NCBI GenBank assembly: GCA_011526365.1
Contig: WTIO01000082.1
Coordinates: 165,318-229,317 of the forward strand
DNA length: 64,000 nucleotides
Direction: 5' to 3'
Source: Flavobacteriales bacterium
GTDB taxonomy: Bacteria; Bacteroidota; Bacteroidia; Flavobacteriales; Flavobacteriaceae
The position numbers and the translations under genes were made by a program. A model generated the notes under the pieces. That model searched no databases. It was not told the DNA's origin and worked only from the letters and a program-made list of their open reading frames with translations. Shown here one piece after another: positions 18,745 through 26,084 of the stretch (the first letter of the stretch is position 1; every line of letters starts with the position of its first letter).

Positions 18745-19908
18745 TTATTTTGGAGCGAATTGTTTTATGTTTTCAACTGAAACAGGGTTGTCCCCAAGAA
18801 TCAAAAGGCGTTCCACTACATTGCGTAGCTCACGTACATTTCCGCTCCACGGATAGGCCTTTAGTAATTCAATCGCTTCAACATCGAAACTTTTTAGTTC
18901 GATCCCTTGCTCTTCAACCAAATTTTTTGAGAAATGGTTGATCAACATTGGGATATCAGATTTCCGCTTAGACAAAGGTGGAACGTCAATAATGATAACC
19001 GCAAGACGGTGGAAAAGGTCTTCGCGAAAACGTCCGGCTTCAATTTCTTCTTTTAAATTTTTATTTGTAGCTGCAATTACACGAACCTCCACAGCAATGT
19101 CCTTATCACTACCCACACGTTGCACTTTATGTTCTTGTAAGGCGCGCAGTACTTTGGCTTGAGCCGCAAGGCTCATATCGGCAATTTCATCTAAAAAGAG
19201 GGTTCCTCCATTTGCTGCTTCAAACTTTCCGGGGCGATCTTTCACCGCAGAGGTAAATGCCCCTTTAAGGTGGCCAAACAGTTCACTTTCAATAAGTTCC
19301 GAGGGGATTGCAGCGCAATTGACTTCTACAAAAGGAGCCTTACTACGGTGGCTTTTTTGATGTAAGTTGTGTGCCACCAATTCTTTTCCCGTACCGTTTT
19401 CCCCTGTAATCAGCACACGGGCATCGGTGGGGGCAACTTTATCAATTAACTCGTGTACCTTTTTAATACTTGCAGCATCACCTATAATAGTATGCCGTTT
19501 TGCAATTTTCTTTTTTAAGGCTGTATTTTCTTTTTTAAGCGATTTTATTTCCAAAGCATTTCGAACGGCCGTAAGTAAGCGGTTTAAGTCTGGAGGTTTT
19601 GGAATAAAATCATGAGCTCCCAACTTCATGGCTTCCACTGCCGTATCAACGTTTCCGTGACCTGTAAGCATAATAAACGGAACGTGAATGTTTTGATTGC
19701 GAGTTTCTTGCAATACCTCTATACCGTCTTTTTTTGGCATTTTGATGTCGCACAGCACCAAGTCGAAATCATTCTTTTTTAGTGCTGAAAGTCCCTTGCT
19801 CCCATCATGTGCTTCGGTAACTTCGTAGGTGGCATTTTCATCCTGAAGAATACGAACCATAACGCGTCTAATGGGCTCTTCATCCTCAATCAGTAAAATT
19901 TTAGCCAT
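18745..19908 (-). CDS. NtrC-type response regulator (receiver + AAA+), no DNA-binding domain
   Basis: 387 residues. Receiver domain 1-120: acidic pair IEDEEP, phospho-acceptor in LVLCDIKMPKKDG near 53, FIMLTGHG, and Lys in FIPKPPD near 105. AAA+ domain about 140-370: Walker A GENGTGKE, the sigma-54-contact loop as GAFTSA instead of the usual GAFTGA, Walker B GGTLFLDEIADM, and the sensor region PWSGNVRELRNVVERL. The protein ends about 15 residues after that (ENIKQFAPK), so the Fis-type helix-turn-helix of NtrC is missing. It may activate sigma-54 from solution or use DNA binding by a partner. No histidine kinase is nearby. It lies 11 bases upstream of the M28 gene on the same strand. Confidence 0.93.
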   Translation of the reverse strand: MAKILLIEDEEPIRRVMVRILQDENATYEVTEAHDGSKGLSALKKNDFDLVLCDIKMPKKDGIEVLQETRNQNIHVPFIMLTGHGNVDTAVEAMKLGAHDFIPKPPDLNRLLTAVRNALEIKSLKKENTALKKKIAKRHTIIGDAASIKKVHELIDKVAPTDARVLITGENGTGKELVAHNLHQKSHRSKAPFVEVNCAAIPSELIESELFGHLKGAFTSAVKDRPGKFEAANGGTLFLDEIADMSLAAQAKVLRALQEHKVQRVGSDKDIAVEVRVIAATNKNLKEEIEAGRFREDLFHRLAVIIIDVPPLSKRKSDIPMLINHFSKNLVEEQGIELKSFDVEAIELLKAYPWSGNVRELRNVVERLLILGDNPVSVENIKQFAPK

Positions 19909-19988
19909 TGAAAAAGGTTTTAGGGTGGTTTTTGAGCTTTACACCAGCTGTATATGGTGCATTAAATTGATTTCTAACGAAGATACTA

Positions 19989-20024
19989 CAAAAAACAAAA
20001 CCCACCCTTACGAATAAGGATGGG
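19989..20024 (-). terminator. Second (distal) terminator after dnaJ
   Basis: On the minus strand CCCATCCTTA pairs with TAAGGGTGGG around a TTCG tetraloop (one G-T wobble), followed by TTTTGTTTTTT. It lies about 20 bases beyond another terminator, giving a tandem pair between dnaJ and the response-regulator gene. Confidence 0.8.
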
Positions 20025-20042
20025 AAAAAATTGCTATGAAAA

Positions 20043-20069
20043 AGAAAAATAACACTAAGTGTTAGTGTT
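20043..20069 (-). terminator. First terminator after dnaJ
   Basis: On the minus strand AACACTAA pairs with TTAGTGTT around a CAC loop, followed by ATTTTTCTTTTT. It lies about 40 bases after the dnaJ stop codon. Confidence 0.75.
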
Positions 20070-20107
20070 ACTTCAAAAGTAATACTTTTTTTTTATATAT
20101 ATCCTAA

Positions 20108-21214
20108 TTAAGCGAACATATCTTTAACTTTTTCGAAAAATGATTTGTCACTTTTCGATGGCTTAGGTGCAAAGTTAGCATCCTCAAGCATGGTCTTAAA
20201 AAAGGCCTTTTGTTCTCTATTGAGTGTTTTTGGTGTCCATACATTAACATGGATAAGGACATCGCCCTTTCCATAGCCATTGAGCTCTGGAATTCCTTTA
20301 CCGCGCAAACGCAGGGTTTTCCCCGATTGTATGCCCGCTTCTAACTTAATACGTACTTTTCCACCAATCAATTCTATGTCTTTTGACACCCCAAGTGCGG
20401 CTTCCGAAAAACTAATGTATAAATCATAGTGCAGGTGGTTGCCCTCTCGAATAAATGTTTCATGTCCTTTTTCTTGAATGAGAACCAGTAGATCTCCAGA
20501 AATTCCATTTCCTACAGCAGCATTTCCTTTTCCAGAAACTTTAAGTTGCATGCCTTCTTCTACCCCTGCGGGAATTTTAATGGACACGGTTTCTTCTTCT
20601 GTAATCATCCCATTAGCATCTGCTCCAGCGGGGCGGTTGGAAATAACTTTTCCTGTCCCACTACAAGCAGTACACGGGGCTGCAGTTTGCATGCGACCCA
20701 ATATGGTATTTGCTATACGCACTGTTTGTCCTGTTCCTTTACAGTTTTGACAGTTGGCGTAGGTAATGCCTGGTGCCTGTACTTTTCGCTTTACTTTAAC
20801 TTTCTTTTCTACCCCTTGTATAATTTCATCTAAAGTGAGCGTTACGCGAATTCTAAGGTTGCTCCCTTTAGTGCGCCCGCCGCTACTTTGCCCAAAACCA
20901 CCGAAGCCACCGCCAAAGGCACTGCCAAAGATATCTCCAAACTGACTGAAGATATCCTCCATATTCATGCCACCACCACCAAAGCCACCGCCTTCAAATG
21001 CGGCATGCCCGTACTGGTCATATTGAGAGCGCTTTTGAGGATCACTTAACACCTCGTAGGCTTCTGCAGCTTTTTTAAAGTTGGCCTCTGCAGTCGTATC
21101 GCCAGGATTTTTATCAGGATGGTATTTGATGGCCATTTTTCGGTAGGCCTTTTTTATTTCGGCCTCCGATGCTCCTTTGGAAATCCCTAATATTTCGTAA
21201 TAATCTTCTTTCAT
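20108..21214 (-). CDS. dnaJ: DnaJ, Hsp40 co-chaperone with reduced zinc-finger domain
   Basis: 368 residues stimulating DnaK ATPase and delivering clients. J domain 1-70 with [16 protein letters not shown] (HPD near 33), Gly/Phe-rich linker 75-120, zinc domain with only two CxxCxGxG motifs (CQNCKGTG near 160 and CTACSGTG near 185) instead of four, then two beta-barrel client domains ([21 protein letters not shown]) and a dimerisation tail ending [14 protein letters not shown]. The two-motif form is, to my knowledge, normal in flavobacteria. The gene starts three bases after grpE, and tandem terminators follow. Confidence 0.97.
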   Translation of the reverse strand: MKEDYYEILGISKGASEAEIKKAYRKMAIKYHPDKNPGDTTAEANFKKAAEAYEVLSDPQKRSQYDQYGHAAFEGGGFGGGGMNMEDIFSQFGDIFGSAFGGGFGGFGQSSGGRTKGSNLRIRVTLTLDEIIQGVEKKVKVKRKVQAPGITYANCQNCKGTGQTVRIANTILGRMQTAAPCTACSGTGKVISNRPAGADANGMITEEETVSIKIPAGVEEGMQLKVSGKGNAAVGNGISGDLLVLIQEKGHETFIREGNHLHYDLYISFSEAALGVSKDIELIGGKVRIKLEAGIQSGKTLRLRGKGIPELNGYGKGDVLIHVNVWTPKTLNREQKAFFKTMLEDANFAPKPSKSDKSFFEKVKDMFA

Positions 21215-21217
21215 GTC

Positions 21218-21751
21218 TTACTGTCCAACGACTACTTTAGGAAAACGAATAATTTTATCCCCCAATTGATACCCTTTTTCCACTACATCAATAATGGCGC
21301 CCTTTTGTTCGGGTGTTGGCGCAGGAATTAAAGAGATGGCCTCCTGCAATTCTGCATCAAATGCAGCACCAATTTCAGTGGTAGTTTCCTGTAATCCATT
21401 GCGTTCTACAACAGCTTTTAGTTTGTTGTGAATTAACAACAAACCCGCTACTTCCTGTGGGGGTTCCTTATCGGTCCAAAGTTGTACAGCACGATCGAAA
21501 TCATCTAAAACAGGAATCAGGGCACTGAGGACATCTTGTCCTGCGGTTTTAAACAACTCCAAACGTTCTTTAGCCGTGCGTTTTTTGTAGTTTTCAAACT
21601 CCGCAAATAAACGTACAAACTTTTCTTTTTCTGCTGCTAGCTCATCTTTTAAAGCTGTCAGTTCTTTATTGGCCTTGGTTGAAGACGCTTTTGTTGTTTT
21701 TTTCTTAGCATTTTTAGGGGCACTTTTAGCAGTGGTCGATTTCGATGCCAT
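21218..21751 (-). CDS. grpE: GrpE, nucleotide exchange factor
   Basis: 177 residues; releases ADP from DnaK. A Lys/Ala/Thr-rich disordered N terminus leads to the long dimeric helix (ELTALKDELAAEKEKFVRLF, ENYKKRTAKE) and then the beta domain with VLDDFDRAVQ near 85, LLLIHNKLKAVVERNGLQE near 105 and the conserved end VEKGYQLGDKIIRFPKVVVG. It is first gene of a grpE-dnaJ unit with a recognisable promoter directly upstream. Confidence 0.97.
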   Translation of the reverse strand: MASKSTTAKSAPKNAKKKTTKASSTKANKELTALKDELAAEKEKFVRLFAEFENYKKRTAKERLELFKTAGQDVLSALIPVLDDFDRAVQLWTDKEPPQEVAGLLLIHNKLKAVVERNGLQETTTEIGAAFDAELQEAISLIPAPTPEQKGAIIDVVEKGYQLGDKIIRFPKVVVGQ

Positions 21752-21774
21752 AATTTTCGTTTTCTTGCTGAATG

Positions 21775-21808
21775 CAAATGTACTGCCAAATATTAAAACT
21801 TGTCAAAA
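21775..21808 (-). promoter_or_regulatory. grpE-dnaJ promoter (-33/-7, Bacteroidota type)
   Basis: On the minus strand TTTTG (21808-21804) is separated by 21 bases from TACATTTG (21782-21775), a perfect TAnnTTTG, 23 bases before the grpE ATG. The -33 element lies inside a short direct repeat, TGACA-TTT-TGACA, which shares the TGACA half-site with the inverted repeat of the dnaK promoter. It fills the gap after the upstream epimerase gene. Confidence 0.7.
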
Positions 21809-21810
21809 TG

Positions 21811-22725
21811 TCACTTCTTTAGTACCTGCTCTAGCGCTTTTTCCAATTGTGGGAATTGAAATTTGAATTGCTTTTCCGCTACAGCCTTAGGTTGCACCAA
21901 CTGACTGGATAACGCCAAAGCACTTCGTTCCCCAAGGAATACTTTTAATGCCAAGGGAGGCACAGGAGGCAACCAAATAGGACGGTGCAGTTGTTTTCCA
22001 AGTTGCTGCAGCAGCACTTTTTGCGTACAGGGGTTGGGTGCCACGGCATTGTACACTCCCTCCCATTGAGCTTTTAGGGCTTGTACAAATATTTGAACCA
22101 GGTCTTCTGTGTGTATCCAAGACTGCCATTGTGCTCCAGAACCAATAGGACTGGCCACACCCATTTTTACCAACGGCAATAAGCTGCCCAACAGCCCTCC
22201 CTGAGTGGAGAGTACTAAACCTATGCGTATGCATGCCACATGAGCTGCCACAGCCGAAAAATCTTGAGCCGCTTTTTCCCAGGCCACCACCACCGACTGT
22301 AAAAAATTATCTTTTTCAATTTCAATTGGTACTTCCTCCTTATAGGATGCGGTATAGGATGAGGGATATATTCCAATGGCCGAAGCAGAAATAAAGGATG
22401 TTATGCGTTGCTTTTTTTCTTGCAATCGGGCAAGCAATAACGCGGCTGTGTCTATCCTACTAGAAAGAATTGCTTTTTTGTTTTTTGCTGTCCAGGGTGC
22501 AGCTATTGATGCCCCTGCCAAATGAATTATTGCATCAATGCCGTCCAAACAAGCACAATCGATTTCCCCTTCCTTTGGATTCCAATAGAAGCCCTTATAA
22601 TTCGGTGCGGTCTCAAGTTTTTCTTTACGCGTACTTAAATAATGGACTTGGATGTTTTGGGAGAGTAATACCGTGGTTAAACGACGCCCCACCAAACCTG
22701 TGGCGCCAGTGATAAGAACTTTCAT
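21811..22725 (-). CDS. TIGR01777-family NAD(P)-dependent epimerase-like protein (SDR39U1 type)
   Basis: 304-residue extended SDR with N-terminal nucleotide-binding motif VLITGATGLVGRRLTTVLL, the TIGR01777 feature CLDGIDAIIHLAGASIAAPW near 75, the active-site region SASAIGIYPS near 115, and C-terminal DUF1731-like segment (LPPVPPLALKVFLGERSALAL, LVQPKAVAEKQFKFQFP). These YfcH/SulA-like proteins are cytoplasmic with unknown substrate. The gene precedes grpE by 59 bases, which contain the grpE promoter. Confidence 0.9.
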   Translation of the reverse strand: MKVLITGATGLVGRRLTTVLLSQNIQVHYLSTRKEKLETAPNYKGFYWNPKEGEIDCACLDGIDAIIHLAGASIAAPWTAKNKKAILSSRIDTAALLLARLQEKKQRITSFISASAIGIYPSSYTASYKEEVPIEIEKDNFLQSVVVAWEKAAQDFSAVAAHVACIRIGLVLSTQGGLLGSLLPLVKMGVASPIGSGAQWQSWIHTEDLVQIFVQALKAQWEGVYNAVAPNPCTQKVLLQQLGKQLHRPIWLPPVPPLALKVFLGERSALALSSQLVQPKAVAEKQFKFQFPQLEKALEQVLKK

Positions 22726-22746
22726 GCAATTTTTTGCTAAAATTAA

Positions 22747-23418
22747 TTATTCTACCCGAGTCCCACGTAACATTTCACGTTTTCCTGGAGGCCCCGGTAA
22801 ACGTTCCACGTGCAGCCCAAAACTTTGAAGTGCCCTCCGAACACTGCCCTTGGCACAATAACTCACCCAAACTGCGTTGGTATCCATTAATTCCACTGCT
22901 TTTTCCAAGGCAGTAGGTGCCCATAGATCTGCTTGCGCATGGGCTCCAAAGGCATCGTAAAACACGACGTCAAAACGTGTTTTGGGACTGTACTCAAAAT
23001 AATCTCCTAAGATTTTTTCGAAATGTACACTGGGGGATACTGTTTCTTTTTTATTCCAAGGAAGCGCATGTGCAAGTTGAAAAAAATCCTGTCCAGTGGC
23101 AGTACTAGCATAGGTGTGCTGCTTAAGTGCCTCTAAATCCGTTTCCGTTAGGGGGTATTTTTCAATGGTAGTATATTCTAGTGTTAGCTGATGCTTTTGT
23201 GCATACTCATAGGCAAGTAGGGCATTACAGCCGGTGCCAAAACCTAATTCAAAAACACGACACTGTTGTTGTTGGCGGTGCCAATGGGCAAGCCCCTGTT
23301 GGATGTAAACAAATTCAGATTCTGTTCGCGCCCCATGGCGGGAATGGTAGGTTTCTTTTAGAGCTCCAACTTCAAAACTTGGCGAACCATCTTTGGTAAT
23401 TATCAATTTCTTTTCCAT
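22747..23418 (-). CDS. mnmD: MnmD, tRNA 5-aminomethyl-2-thiouridine methyltransferase (stand-alone)
   Basis: SAM-dependent methyltransferase completing mnm5s2U34 of certain tRNAs. The 223-residue protein has TKDGSPSFEV, ALKETYHSRHGARTESEFVYI near 25, SAM motif VFELGFGTGCNALLA near 57, DVVFYDAFGAHAQADLWAP near 155 and the ending GPPGKREMLRGTR, all typical of the MnmC methyltransferase half. In gammaproteobacteria it is fused to the oxidase MnmC1; here it stands alone. I start at ATG 23418 rather than three codons upstream because MEKKLIITKDGS gives the usual N terminus. Divergent from ilvE. Confidence 0.93.
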   Translation of the reverse strand: MEKKLIITKDGSPSFEVGALKETYHSRHGARTESEFVYIQQGLAHWHRQQQQCRVFELGFGTGCNALLAYEYAQKHQLTLEYTTIEKYPLTETDLEALKQHTYASTATGQDFFQLAHALPWNKKETVSPSVHFEKILGDYFEYSPKTRFDVVFYDAFGAHAQADLWAPTALEKAVELMDTNAVWVSYCAKGSVRRALQSFGLHVERLPGPPGKREMLRGTRVE

Positions 23419-23506
23419 CAACAACAAAAAAGCTTACAATTATGGCTTAATAACGCAATATTTTTTTGGAAAAAAACTACTTTTGAATGTAAATGATTCT
23501 AAACAT

Positions 23507-24553
23507 ATGAAAATTACCCCAGCGAAAACTTCCCGCAGGGATCAAATTGATTTTGATCAGTTGACATTTGGTCAAATATTCACAGATCATATGTTTATCT
23601 GCGACTTTAAGGACGGTGCTTGGCAAACCCCAGAAATTGTTCCCTATGGGCCTATTTCTATTGCCCCTTCCATGAGCGCCTTGCACTATGGGCAAGCCGT
23701 ATTTGAAGGCATGAAAGCTTACAAAGACACCGCTGGAGGCGTTTGGTTGTTCCGACCCGATGAAAATTTTAACCGTATCAATCGCTCCTCTGAACGTTTG
23801 TCTATTCCTGCTTTTCCTAAAGAATATTTTTTTGAAGGACTTAACGCCCTATTAAAATTAGACCAGAATTGGATTCCTACAGATGCAGGAAGCTCGCTTT
23901 ATGTACGTCCTTTTGTGTTTGCCAATACGGCAGGAATTCAGGCCTCCCCAGCAAAAGAATACCGTTTTATGATCATTTGCTCCCCTGTAAAGGCCTATTA
24001 TTCGGGAGCTATGCGGGTCAAAGTAGAAGAAAAATTTAGTCGTGCAGCACCTGGAGGCGTGGGATATGCCAAAGCCGCTGGAAACTACGCTGCTCAATTT
24101 TATCCCACAGGCTTGGCCCAAAAAGAGGACTACCAGCAAGTCATTTGGACCGATGCTTCGGCCCACCAAAATTTAGAAGAATCGGGAACCATGAATGTGT
24201 TTGTGCGCCTAAATGATGAATTGATTACTGCGCCAACTAGCGACAGCATCCTCGATGGCGTAACCCGAAAAAGTATTTTGCAAATTGCAAAAGACAAAGG
24301 GCTTGCAGTTTCTGTACGGCCTATTGCCATTGCAGAATTGGTAGAGGGACACGCTTCGGGAGCGCTTAAAGAGGTTTTTGGCTGTGGCACCGCAGTGGTG
24401 ATTAGTCCCTTTGAAGGCTTTGGCTTTCAAAACAACTACTACCCTATTGAAGCCCCAACAGATTCCTTTGCTCAAATGTTAAAAGAAACCTTGGTGGGAA
24501 TTCAATACAATACCCTAGAGGATCCGTACAATTGGAGATACAAAGTACTTTAA
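23507..24553 (+). CDS. ilvE: IlvE, branched-chain amino acid aminotransferase
   Basis: PLP enzyme, fold type IV, final transamination of Val, Leu and Ile synthesis. From ATG 23507 it is 348 residues. Motifs: MSALHYGQAVFEGMKAY near 60, LYVRPFVFANTAG near 130, the PLP-Lys segment GVGYAKAAGNYAAQF near 182, NLEESGTMNVFV near 220 and ALKEVFGCGTAVVISPFEG near 285. An upstream in-frame ATG at 23393 would add 38 atypical residues overlapping mnmD and is rejected. TACTTTTG at 23478-23485 fits a -7 element, 21 bases before the start, without a clear -33. It complements the leu operon. Confidence 0.97.
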   Translation: MKITPAKTSRRDQIDFDQLTFGQIFTDHMFICDFKDGAWQTPEIVPYGPISIAPSMSALHYGQAVFEGMKAYKDTAGGVWLFRPDENFNRINRSSERLSIPAFPKEYFFEGLNALLKLDQNWIPTDAGSSLYVRPFVFANTAGIQASPAKEYRFMIICSPVKAYYSGAMRVKVEEKFSRAAPGGVGYAKAAGNYAAQFYPTGLAQKEDYQQVIWTDASAHQNLEESGTMNVFVRLNDELITAPTSDSILDGVTRKSILQIAKDKGLAVSVRPIAIAELVEGHASGALKEVFGCGTAVVISPFEGFGFQNNYYPIEAPTDSFAQMLKETLVGIQYNTLEDPYNWRYKVL

Positions 24554-24939
24554 TCCTCAACTATCTTTTTTAGGTTGGGCTTGAAATAATTTGGCCCTTT
24601 GAGCACTTTTCCGTCTTCACGATAAATGGGTTTTCCATCGGCGCCAAGTTTACTCATATTACTGCGCTGGATTTCGTTAAAAACCGCTGTAATCTTATCC
24701 TGAAAGCCGTGGGTGATGATGGTCCCACAAAGAATGTAAAGCATATCACCTAGAGCATCGGCAATTTCTACCAAGTCACCAGCAGCAGCAGCTTCAAGGT
24801 ATTCTTCGTTTTCTTCTTTCATTAGGTTAAACCGCAAGTCTATGGTTTCTTTTGCTAGTGTTGCTGTGGGTTGTGTGGCAATTCCTAAACCAAAAGCGGA
24901 GTGAAATGCTTCTACTGCGTTAATTTCATCTTTAATCAT
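24550..24939 (-). CDS. MazG-like nucleoside triphosphate pyrophosphohydrolase (HisE/PRA-PH family)
   Basis: 129 residues of the all-alpha NTP pyrophosphatase superfamily. The metal-binding signature is present as EENEEYLEA near 42 followed by EIADALGDMLYILCG near 57 (ExxE...ExxD). The C terminus contains RSNMSKLGADGKPIYREDGK, typical of the phosphoribosyl-ATP-pyrophosphatase-like subgroup often annotated as house-cleaning enzymes. The physiological nucleotide is unknown. Its stop overlaps the convergent ilvE stop by four bases. Confidence 0.88.
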   Translation of the reverse strand: MIKDEINAVEAFHSAFGLGIATQPTATLAKETIDLRFNLMKEENEEYLEAAAAGDLVEIADALGDMLYILCGTIITHGFQDKITAVFNEIQRSNMSKLGADGKPIYREDGKVLKGPNYFKPNLKKIVED

Positions 24940-25022
24940 GCTGTCTGTTTTCGTGGGTTGATTCTTTACTGTATAAGTATTAAGGTGTGTAATTATTGCT
25001 AATTTTACAAAAAAACCACTGC

Positions 25023-25214
25023 ATGTTTAGTACAGGACAACTTTATTTTGCCCTCTTTTTTGTAATTGCCTTTTTTATGGTCATCGTATGGTCCTATAAA
25101 GGAGATAAAAAACGCAACCGCAATTATTTTAAGGGGAGCTATAAAATTTTAGTGGTTTTTGTCGCCCTGCTGCTCCTGTTGTTTTTAATTAAAGTACTCA
25201 CTCAAGCTACTTAA
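25023..25214 (+). CDS. Small two-helix membrane protein, function unknown
   Basis: 63 residues starting MFSTGQLYFALFFVIAFFM; two hydrophobic helices (about 8-24 and 45-60) flank a basic cytoplasmic-looking loop (YKGDKKRNRNYFKGSYK). An in-frame start nine codons earlier (24996) is possible, but the chosen ATG gives a cleaner helix. It lies one base before crcB on the same strand, so the two are probably co-translated. I recognise no family. Confidence 0.7.
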   Translation: MFSTGQLYFALFFVIAFFMVIVWSYKGDKKRNRNYFKGSYKILVVFVALLLLLFLIKVLTQAT

Positions 25215-25215
25215 T

Positions 25216-25584
25216 ATGTGGAAACAATGGCTTATTGTATTTCTCGGTGGGGGCCTAGGTAGCGCCTTGCGCTTCGCATTTCAGTTCATTAGCCCAAAAT
25301 CCAACCTTACTTTTCCTTGGGCAACACTGGGTGCAAATTTGTTGGGCTGTTTCCTTTTTGGTGTACTAGCTGGTTATTTATCACAAAGTGGTCAGCTGAA
25401 ATCAAACACAGCACTATTTCTTTTGGTAGGATTTTGTGGCGGACTTACTACTTTTTCTTCCCTTATTAATGACGGGCAACAACTGTTACAACAAAATACA
25501 TTTGTGAATTTTGTGCTCTACAACGGTATTAGCTTTGGCCTAGGCCTGTCCCTGCTTTATTTAGGGTACAGCCTGTGGAAGTAA
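25216..25584 (+). CDS. crcB: CrcB/Fluc fluoride channel
   Basis: 122 residues, four membrane helices; exports fluoride as an antiparallel dimer. Signatures: GGGLGSALRFAFQF near 11, WATLGANLLGCFLFG near 36 (conserved Asn) and VGFCGGLTTFSSLIND near 75 (Phe-box region and the polar track). Length is standard. No fluoride riboswitch is recognisable in the short leader; the preceding small membrane protein shares the transcript. Confidence 0.95.
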   Translation: MWKQWLIVFLGGGLGSALRFAFQFISPKSNLTFPWATLGANLLGCFLFGVLAGYLSQSGQLKSNTALFLLVGFCGGLTTFSSLINDGQQLLQQNTFVNFVLYNGISFGLGLSLLYLGYSLWK

Positions 25585-25624
25585 ATCTCAGCAATATTTT
25601 CATTTTTTTTACTTATCAAATTCA

Positions 25625-25722
25625 ATACCCTATTTTTTTAGGGGTATAATTATCAATTTATTAAAAATTAATATTTGCACCCCCATTTTTTATGGGGTAT
25701 TATTCTTTTAATGATATTTTTG
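25625..25722 (+). promoter_or_regulatory. glnK-amtB control region: two GGGGTAT dyads plus -7 element
   Basis: Box 1 (25625-25647) reads ATACCC, 11 bases, GGGTAT. Box 2 (25677-25700) reads GCACCCC, 10 bases, GGGGTAT; its core also forms CCCCAT-TTTTT-ATGGGG. Centres are about 52-53 bp apart. A perfect -7 element TATTTTTG (25715-25722) begins 16 bases after the GGGGT of box 2, and no -33 TTTG is present. With a start about 6 bases after the -7 element, box 2 centres near -40, the position of a class II activator. The same arrangement precedes glnA at 37.4 kb. Inference: binding sites of a nitrogen-responsive activator. Confidence 0.65.
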
Positions 25723-25739
25723 GGCAAAATCATTTATTT

Positions 25740-26078
25740 ATGAAAAAAGTAGAAGCTATTATTCGCAAGTCAAAATTCGACGAAGTCAAAGCGGCACTCC
25801 ACGAAGTTGAGGTGAATTTTTTTAGCTACTGGGATGTTACCGGTGTAGGCAATGAACAACAAGGTCATGTGTACAGAGGAATTTCCTATAGCACATCAGA
25901 AATTCAACGCCGTTTCCTTTCTATAGTGGTATCCGATTCTTTTTTGGAACGCACCGTAGACGCCATTTTAAAATCCGCCGCCACCGACCGCGTAGGTGAT
26001 GGAAAAATCTTCATCTCCGATATCGCGGAAGCCTACCGCATTCGTACAGGAGAAAAGGGTAGCAAATCATTAAACTAA
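25740..26078 (+). CDS. glnK: P-II nitrogen regulatory protein (GlnK/GlnB)
   Basis: 112-residue trimeric signal protein sensing 2-oxoglutarate and ATP/ADP, and blocking AmtB when ammonium is plentiful. From ATG 25740: MKKVEAIIRKSKFDEVKAAL, the T-loop with GHVYRGISYS near residue 48-57 (Tyr equivalent to the uridylylation site retained), then DRVGDGKIFISDIAEAYRIRTGEKG, the P-II C-terminal signature. The T-loop stretch TGVGNEQQGHVYRG diverges from the enterobacterial form. An upstream in-frame start (25692) would run through the operator region and is rejected. amtB follows six bases later. Confidence 0.96.
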   Translation: MKKVEAIIRKSKFDEVKAALHEVEVNFFSYWDVTGVGNEQQGHVYRGISYSTSEIQRRFLSIVVSDSFLERTVDAILKSAATDRVGDGKIFISDIAEAYRIRTGEKGSKSLN

Positions 26079-26084
26079 TTTATT

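Noticed and set aside
23393..23506. Upstream start adding 38 residues to IlvE
   Set aside because: It overlaps mnmD, and the added residues resemble no IlvE; the -7 element at 23478-23485 lies inside it.
25585..25739. Riboswitch or structured RNA leader before glnK
   Set aside because: The dyads lie upstream of the -7 element and thus outside the transcript; they fit DNA operator sites better than RNA.
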